Source: Planctomycetota bacterium
Lineage (GTDB): Bacteria; Planctomycetota; GCA-002687715
Length of the DNA stretch: 8,863 bases
Direction of reading: 5' to 3'
NCBI GenBank assembly: GCA_013213915.1
Contig: JABSRK010000142.1
Span: 1-8,863 of the forward strand
In this document: piece by piece, positions 6,954 through 8,863 of the stretch
How positions within the stretch are numbered: the first letter of the stretch is position 1
How the letters are laid out: the number at the start of each line of letters is the position of its first letter
Made by a program: the position numbers and the translations under genes
Notes under the pieces: generated by a model
Told to the model about the DNA's origin: nothing
Databases searched by the model: none
The model's input: only the letters and a program-made list of their open reading frames with translations

Positions 6954-7621
6954 GCGGACGCCTCCTTGACGATGCGCACCCCGGCGCTGGCTCCAATCCG
7001 CGTAGCGCCGGCCTCCACCATGCGCTGCATCGTCTCCAAGTCCTTCACTCCACCCGACGCCTTCACGCCGATGGTGGGGCCTACCTCCTCACGCATGAGC
7101 GCCACGTCAGCGACCGTGGCGCCGCCTGCCGAGAAGCCGGTCGATGTCTTCACGTAGTCTGCACCCGCAGCCACGGACAGCCGACACGCTGCGCGCTTCT
7201 CGTCGTCCGTGAGCAAGCAGGTCTCGATGATCACCTTGACCACGTGCCCTGCGTCGCGCACGGCGACGACCGCCTCGATGTCAGCCTGCACGAGATCATG
7301 ACGGCCGGACTTGAGAAGTCCCACGGCAATGACCATGTCGAGCTCCTCGGCGCCGGCGTCCTGCGCCCGGCGAGCCTCGAGGGCTTTCACGTCGGGCAGG
7401 GTCGCGCCGAGCGGAAACCCGATGACCGTGCACGTTTTCACGGCCGATCCCTCGAGCCGGCGGCGGCAGCGCTCGACGAATACCGGGTTCACGCACACGG
7501 ACGCAAAGCCGTATTCGGCAGCCTCGTCGCACAGATTGTCGATCTCGGACTCCGTCGCGTCCGGCTTGAGCACCGTGTGGTCGATGCGGGCCACCAACTC
7601 TTCGAACTCGGCCTCGTTCAT
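6950..7621 (-). CDS. deoC: Deoxyribose-phosphate aldolase
   Basis: This 223-residue class I aldolase cleaves 2-deoxyribose-5-phosphate to acetaldehyde and glyceraldehyde-3-phosphate, the last step of deoxynucleoside breakdown. The core residues are present: IDHT (13-16), ELDMV (93-97) with catalytic Asp95, Lys129 in VVKV, Schiff-base Lys158 in YVKTSTGF (157-163 region), and Lys187 in VKASGG (186-191). The length equals compact DERAs such as that of B. subtilis and leaves no obvious N- or C-terminal extension that could serve as an encapsulation peptide. The ATG overlaps the stop of the BMC vertex gene by 4 nt, with GGAAAGG just upstream. The stop overlaps the GTG of the uridine phosphorylase gene. 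Because the product acetaldehyde is volatile and toxic, coupling to a BMC shell gene is functionally meaningful. Confidence 0.96.
   Translation of the reverse strand: MNEAEFEELVARIDHTVLKPDATESEIDNLCDEAAEYGFASVCVNPVFVERCRRRLEGSAVKTCTVIGFPLGATLPDVKALEARRAQDAGAEELDMVIAVGLLKSGRHDLVQADIEAVVAVRDAGHVVKVIIETCLLTDDEKRAACRLSVAAGADYVKTSTGFSAGGATVADVALMREEVGPTIGVKASGGVKDLETMQRMVEAGATRIGASAGVRIVKEASA
6961..6967 (-). promoter_or_regulatory. Shine-Dalgarno fixing the GTG start of uridine phosphorylase
   Basis: AAGGAGG on the minus strand ends 7 nt before GTG at 6953, inside the last codons of deoC. It is the strongest ribosome-binding site in the window and justifies the GTG start. Confidence 0.8.
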
Positions 7622-7908
7622 GGGCCCTTTCCATCAGTGTCGTGAAGTACGAGGTCGTCCACGACCGTGGGAACCATCGCTTGCACCGGCGACTCGCGGT
7701 CGTTCAGGACAAACCGCGCCGAGCTGCCCTCGCGGCAGACGAGCACGAGATCACCCACGCCCGCGTCGACGCGATCGGCCGAGAGGATCGGGCGCCCTTG
7801 CGGACGACCAGACAGATCGACGGGTTTCACCACGAGCAACCGGTGACCGTCCAGGTGGGGGTTCTTCACCGTCGCGTGGACGGGACCCGTCACGAGCCCG
7901 AGGATCAT
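7618..7908 (-). CDS. Bacterial microcompartment vertex protein, EutN/CcmL family (BMC-P)
   Basis: This 96-residue protein matches the pentameric BMC-P (Pfam EutN_CcmL) fold that caps the vertices of bacterial microcompartments. Family signatures in order are the N-terminal strand ILGLVTGPVHATVK (2-15), GHRLLVVKP (21-29), DRVDAGVGDLVLV (45-57) and GSSAR (61-65); the last is the usual Gly-Ser-Ser-Ala-Arg loop. The length is typical. It is the first gene of a three-gene operon: its stop overlaps the deoC ATG (ATGA), and deoC overlaps the uridine phosphorylase gene. GGGAG lies 7 nt upstream of the ATG at 7908. No BMC-H or BMC-T hexamer gene lies in the window, so shell partners must be elsewhere if a compartment is made. 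By context it would cap a shell housing deoxyribose-phosphate cleavage. A free-standing, non-shell role cannot be excluded. Confidence 0.9.
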   Translation of the reverse strand: MILGLVTGPVHATVKNPHLDGHRLLVVKPVDLSGRPQGRPILSADRVDAGVGDLVLVCREGSSARFVLNDRESPVQAMVPTVVDDLVLHDTDGKGP

Positions 7909-7943
7909 GCCGATGCTCCCGTATCGACGCGGCCGAGAAGCAC
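7905..7943 (-). CDS. Possible 12-codon leader ORF coupled to the BMC vertex gene
   Basis: A GTG at 7943, preceded by a strong AAGGAG (7950-7955) at 6-nt spacing, opens a reading frame encoding (M)LLGRVDTGASA. Its TGA overlaps the ATG of the vertex gene (ATGA), the same arrangement as the other junctions in this operon. It could be a translated leader, or the decayed 5' end of a duplicated vertex gene, since LLGRV resembles the downstream ILGLV. It is very short and could be fortuitous. Confidence 0.3.
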   Translation of the reverse strand: MLLGRVDTGASA

Positions 7944-7980
7944 ACGTATCTCCTTCGGAACTTGCGGGTTGAATCGATCC

Positions 7981-8008
7981 AGGGTACAGGAAGCCACGGA
8001 TGGTTCAA
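7981..8008 (-). promoter_or_regulatory. Candidate promoter of the BMC vertex-deoC-uridine phosphorylase operon
   Basis: On the minus strand TTGAAC (8003-8008) lies 16 nt before TACCCT (7981-7986), matching four of six -35 bases and three of six -10 bases, including the key TA...T. The start site would be near 7974, giving a leader of about 65 nt with the short ORF inside it. The -35 overlaps the first codons of the divergent membrane-protein gene at 8000, so the two genes share about 91 bp of regulatory sequence. Confidence 0.4.
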
Positions 8009-8863
8009 GATCCGCGGAAGCTCGCAGTCCCACGCAGCCTGCTAGACGATGCAGTCGTGCAGGTGGTGCGTCTGCTCGGTCTCGTCCTGTTGGCCGATCT
8101 CATCCTCCGGCGCGGGAGCAACGCCGTGGTGGGCCTCCGTGTGTTCGAGGAGAACACGTGGCTGCGCATGCTCAATGACGTGGCTCCGGGTGAGCAGACG
8201 TTGCTGAATCTCATCCTCGTAGCTTCAGCCCTCTCGTGCACCCTGCTCGCAATCTGCCTGGCGCGCATACCGTCCGTCGCGACGCGAGCCGTGGCGGTGT
8301 TGGGAATCGTCGCGGGGACCTGGAGCGTGGTCTGGCGCCTTCGCGGACTCGATGACGGTCTCCCCCCCGCGGTCGCCCTGCCCGTCCTTGTGGTAGCCGC
8401 GCTCGCGACCTGGCGGTACACCGCCGCTCCCGTCGCACCGCTGATCGGCGCCGCCCTCGGCACGACGTGGATCGTTTTCGCCGACCTCGACATCGATGAC
8501 ATGGAAGCCGGGGAGAAGGTCGCGGAGGTCCTCGTCACGGCCGGCACGTTCGTCGCGTGGCCACTCGTGGCTGTGCGGGTCGGGCGTCCAGGGAACGTCG
8601 GCGTCGCTTGGGCACTCGGAGTTGGCGTCGCCGTGCTCGCCTTAGCGTGGATGAACCCTCCCGCGTGGCGGCACGTCGTCATCACCCTGTTCGGCCTGCA
8701 CACGGCCGGATTGCCGACGCTGCTTCTCGCCAGCCTGCTCGCACTCGCTGCGAGCTCGCTCGTGGGACTCGCCGCTTCCGGCGCCGCGGGACGTGGCCTG
8801 GCCATGGGGCTGTTCCTCATCCTCGCGTCTGCCCGGGGAGACGAATCAGAACTCGTGCCGCTG
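8000..8863 (+). CDS. Unrecognised multi-pass membrane protein, 3' end beyond the window
   Basis: An open frame of 288 codons runs without a stop to the last base of the window, so the C terminus is missing. The ATG at 8000 is preceded by AGGAAG at 6-nt spacing. After a short charged N terminus (VQDPRK), the protein is Leu/Val/Ala-rich with roughly eight hydrophobic segments, at about 17-36, 68-89, 95-113, 122-138, 143-163, 175-193, 200-217 and 225-258, and perhaps one more at 262-278. Between them lie an acidic loop (DLDIDDMEAGE, 162-172) and an Asn/Glu/Asp-containing loop (50-66). I recognise no family motif. Hydrophobic periodicity and the ribosome-binding site favour this strand over the Ser/Thr/Arg-rich antisense frame. 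It is divergent from the BMC operon, and nothing ties it functionally to nucleoside use. Confidence 0.75.
   Translation, partial: MVQDPRKLAVPRSLLDDAVVQVVRLLGLVLLADLILRRGSNAVVGLRVFEENTWLRMLNDVAPGEQTLLNLILVASALSCTLLAICLARIPSVATRAVAVLGIVAGTWSVVWRLRGLDDGLPPAVALPVLVVAALATWRYTAAPVAPLIGAALGTTWIVFADLDIDDMEAGEKVAEVLVTAGTFVAWPLVAVRVGRPGNVGVAWALGVGVAVLALAWMNPPAWRHVVITLFGLHTAGLPTLLLASLLALAASSLVGLAASGAAGRGLAMGLFLILASARGDESELVPL

Noticed and set aside
7962..7990. TTGCGG-17 nt-TACAGG as a promoter for the membrane-protein gene
   Set aside because: The -10 lacks the final T, and the SD for the ATG at 8000 lies inside or next to it, leaving no room for a leader containing that SD.
7905..8099. Minus-strand frame ending at the vertex ATG that could be the C terminus of an upstream BMC gene
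   Set aside because: It is open for only about 65 codons, bounded by TGA at 8100-8102, has no ATG and overlaps the membrane-protein gene. Only the last 12 codons have a convincing SD.
8005..8820. 271-codon minus-strand frame opposite the membrane protein
   Set aside because: It is Ser/Thr/Ala/Arg-rich with no motifs. The plus-strand frame has an SD, hydrophobic periodicity and stays open to the window end.
1..8863. tRNA, rRNA, CRISPR, insertion sequences or riboswitches
   Set aside because: No repeat arrays, transposase motifs, recognisable RNA-gene sequence or long intergenic leaders were seen; all gaps are under 100 bp.

Overview
The window is GC-rich bacterial DNA, densely packed with short gaps and several 4-nt gene overlaps. 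No rRNA, tRNA, mobile element or CRISPR array was seen. A secreted HEAT-repeat/cyclophilin fusion and a microcompartment vertex protein suggest a Gram-negative lineage such as Planctomycetota or Acidobacteriota. That placement is inference; the sequence does not fix the phylum.

Layout. (1) 73-3506, minus strand: a phosphohexomutase (PMM/PGM family) followed by a HEAT-repeat protein with a C-terminal cyclophilin domain, overlapping by ATGA. (2) 3507-3567: a 61-bp divergent promoter region containing an inverted repeat. (3) 3568-6105, plus strand: a concentrative nucleoside transporter (NupC/CNT), a trimeric-type purine nucleoside phosphorylase (ATGA overlap) and cytidine deaminase. (4) 6123-7908, minus strand, convergent with the previous block: an EutN/CcmL-type bacterial microcompartment (BMC) vertex protein, deoxyribose-phosphate aldolase and a uridine phosphorylase-type enzyme, joined by two 4-nt overlaps. 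(5) From 8000 to the window end, plus strand: the first 288 codons of an unrecognised multi-pass membrane protein.

Together, blocks 3 and 4 form a nucleoside-catabolism locus. NupC imports nucleosides and Cdd converts (deoxy)cytidine to (deoxy)uridine. PNP and the uridine phosphorylase release bases and (deoxy)ribose-1-phosphate. DeoC splits deoxyribose-5-phosphate into acetaldehyde and glyceraldehyde-3-phosphate. The step from the 1-phosphate to the 5-phosphate needs a phosphopentomutase. No DeoB is present here, and the divergently transcribed phosphohexomutase is a plausible stand-in.

The main point of interest is the BMC vertex gene at the head of the deoC operon. It suggests that acetaldehyde-producing deoxyribose breakdown may be encapsulated, as proposed for sugar-phosphate-utilising (SPU) BMC loci. 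The hexamer and pentamer partners are not in the window. A second pattern is that pmm, nupC and cdd lack a Shine-Dalgarno sequence but have a TANNNT (-10-like) hexamer ending 6-8 nt before the ATG, which predicts leaderless transcripts.
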